Assembly (NCBI RefSeq): GCF_024505145.1
Contig: NZ_JANIAA010000028.1
Coordinates: forward strand, 62,001-126,000
From: Streptomyces rugosispiralis
Lineage (GTDB): Bacteria; Actinomycetota; Actinomycetes; Streptomycetales; Streptomycetaceae
Direction: 5' to 3'
Length of the DNA: 64,000 bases
The position numbers and the translations under genes are program-made. The first letter of the stretch is position 1. The number at the start of each line of letters is the position of its first letter. The notes under the pieces are model-generated. The model searched no databases. It saw only the letters and a program-made list of their open reading frames with translations, and had not been told where the DNA came from. Below are positions 62,635 to 64,000 of this stretch, piece after piece.

Positions 62635-64000
62635 CTACGCCGCGGGCGGGCCGAACACCCCGGCGGGCTGCTGCGCCTGGCCGACGGGGAGCGCGGCCCG
62701 CCGCTCCTGCATCTTGGTGATCCGCCGGACCACGCCGATGGCCAGCACCGCCGCCAGGATGCCGATGGCGTCGTCGGCGATGTTGATGATGACACCGGGC
62801 CGCTGTTCCCTGATGTTGTCGCTGACGATCTCGCTGGCCCCGTGCACCGGGAACATCAGGAACATGAGCACGAAAAACGTCCACCACCAGTGCAGCACCG
62901 CGCGTCCGCGGCGTCCGGGCCCCGGGGGAGTGCTGGAGGTCCAGATGTCGTTGGCGATCTGCTTGGGGAGCCAGAGCTGGGCGACCGGGATGAACCAGGC
63001 GCCCACGGAATAGCCGCTGCCGAACCGCTGCCGCCCCGGATTGAGCACCGTGGAGTTGATGTAGGCGGTCCGGAACCAGACCAGCCACAGCACGGCGAGC
63101 ACGCACACCGCGACACCGATACCGGTGCCCATCGCATCGATGTCGCTGCTCTTGCTGTAGATGAGATTCCTGGTGTCCGAGTCGAGCTCGCCGCCGAAGT
63201 ACGCGTCGAGCAGCGAGATGTTCAGCGCCAAGTCGAGCAGGGTCAGCGTCAGCCAGACGCCGAACATGCTCACCAGGGCGGTGGCCAGACCCCGGATCGG
63301 CCTCATCCGCGTGCCGGCGCCGGCGTAGCCGACCGGTGCCTGATAGCCGCCCTGCCAGGGCTGGGCGTTCATCGCGTACCCGTGCGCCTGGGGCGTCGCG
63401 TACGCGGACGGGGAGGCGTACGGGCTGGGCGGGGTGTGCGGACCGGGCGGGGTGTGCGGACCGGGTCCGGCCTGGGGGTGGCCGTACGCCGACGGGTTCT
63501 GCGGCGGCGTCAGGGACTCCGGCTGCGCGTTCTCGGCCTCCACCTCCAGCAGTTGGAGCGCGTCCCGCCCCAGCCGGGCGAGCAGTCCGCCCGGCAGCCA
63601 GGGCTCGCCGTCATCGGCCACCGGCTGGGTGGCGGCCACCAACTCGGCCACCGACGGCCGCTTGGCCGGGTCCTTCTCCAGGCACGCGGTGACCATCCCG
63701 AGCGCCCCTTCCGGGAGCCCCGCCAGATCGGGCTCCTCCTGGGCTATTCGGTACATCAGCGCGTGGATGCCGCTGTCCAGGTTGCCGAAGGGCTGGCGCC
63801 CGGTGGCGGCGAAGGCGAGCACCGAGCCGAGGCAGAAGACATCGCTCGCGGCCGTGACCGGCTCACCGCGCACCTGCTCGGGCGACATGAACCCGGGCGA
63901 GCCGACGACCGCGCCGGTCGTCGTCAGATTGCCGCCCGCGGTGCTGCCCACGGCGTCCAGGGCGCGTGCGATGCCGAAGTCGATGACGCGCGGACCGTCG
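62635..64000 (-). CDS. Ser/Thr protein kinase with C-terminal DUF4328 membrane domain (5' end outside window)
   Basis: At least 455 residues; the frame is open to the window edge, so the kinase N-lobe lies beyond 64000. The visible kinase part begins GPRVIDFGIARAL (DFG), then GSPGFMSPEQVRGEPVTAASDVFCLGSVLAFAATGRQPFG (APE-type loop and DxxxLG) and LEKDPAKRPSVAELV. A Pro/Gly/Tyr linker follows, then DUF4328 with about five membrane helices (LVSMFGVWLTLTLLDLAL, GIGVAVCVLAVLWLVWFRTAYIN, LNPGRQRFGSGYSVGAWFIPVAQLWLPKQIANDIW). DUF4328 is thought to sense or anchor; the fusion suggests a membrane-controlled kinase. A GC-rich hairpin (62596-62622) lies between it and purA. Confidence 0.88.
   Translation of the reverse strand, partial: DGPRVIDFGIARALDAVGSTAGGNLTTTGAVVGSPGFMSPEQVRGEPVTAASDVFCLGSVLAFAATGRQPFGNLDSGIHALMYRIAQEEPDLAGLPEGALGMVTACLEKDPAKRPSVAELVAATQPVADDGEPWLPGGLLARLGRDALQLLEVEAENAQPESLTPPQNPSAYGHPQAGPGPHTPPGPHTPPSPYASPSAYATPQAHGYAMNAQPWQGGYQAPVGYAGAGTRMRPIRGLATALVSMFGVWLTLTLLDLALNISLLDAYFGGELDSDTRNLIYSKSSDIDAMGTGIGVAVCVLAVLWLVWFRTAYINSTVLNPGRQRFGSGYSVGAWFIPVAQLWLPKQIANDIWTSSTPPGPGRRGRAVLHWWWTFFVLMFLMFPVHGASEIVSDNIREQRPGVIINIADDAIGILAAVLAIGVVRRITKMQERRAALPVGQAQQPAGVFGPPAA

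Overview
The window is chromosomal DNA from a high-GC actinomycete, almost certainly Streptomyces. Evidence: strong GC bias at third codon positions, many GTG starts, HspR-type heat-shock operators, a Streptomyces-type parS site, XRE/DUF5753-DUF397 regulator pairs, and the core-chromosome gene set dcd, dnaK-grpE-dnaJ-hspR, clpB, fba, pyrE, kynA-kynU-kynB and purA. From memory this order resembles the central core of Streptomyces chromosomes on one side of oriC. Species cannot be fixed from the sequence.

Layout. (1) 1-7805 is an accessory island: a DUF1023 hydrolase with a lipoprotein, a frame-broken NotI-like nuclease ORF, a DUF6247 antitoxin-like gene with a truncated RelE-like toxin, a VapBC-like pair with a broken toxin, an AIPR-family (abortive infection) gene of visibly lower GC, and an integrase C-terminal fragment. 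Three 83-bp direct repeats of the 3' half of tRNA-Gly(CCC) plus its terminator (4131, 5060, 7693) mark two integrated-element remnants stacked at the intact tRNA (7732-7805). (2) 7806-23416 is core: a small Zn-ribbon protein, dcd, a phosphoribosyltransferase, a Yip1 membrane protein, an FG-GAP lipoprotein, a PAS/GAF/SpoIIE/ATPase sensor phosphatase with a long DQR-repeat linker, a MITE-like element at its stop codon, an EtfD/FadF-like Fe-S electron-transfer protein, and the dnaK operon with two HAIR operators. (3) 23497-29181 is a second accessory stretch: Uma2 nuclease, a frameshifted small ORF, a truncated HATPase, DUF5753/DUF397 genes, an AbiEi/DUF559 protein and a type I restriction locus collapsed by deletions into an HsdR-HsdM chimera. 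(4) 29340-49627 returns to metabolism and housekeeping: cupin, transporters, clpB with its own HAIR-like operator, YbjN, GT-C mannosyltransferase-like protein, aminotransferase, lipoprotein hydrolase, aminopropyltransferase-like protein, aldose epimerase, pyrE, parS, fba, DHA2 transporter, DUF3151. (5) 49835-64000 holds the tryptophan-to-anthranilate kynurenine operon, a NarL-type two-component pair, a P450, an ABC exporter with a divergent regulator and palindromic operator, a degenerate lipid kinase, purA and the C-terminal part of a Ser/Thr kinase fused to DUF4328.

The most unusual structural theme is a set of short tandem repeats (14-24 bp units) in which the first unit contains the stop codon of the adjacent gene. 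I see this at seven genes (FG-GAP lipoprotein, MHS transporter, mannosyltransferase, aminotransferase, aminopropyltransferase-like gene, aldose epimerase, DUF3151). A MITE-like insertion uses the stop codon TAA of an eighth gene as its target. Several single frame breaks (near 3150, 4540, 24235) are either real decay or sequencing indels and should be checked against reads.
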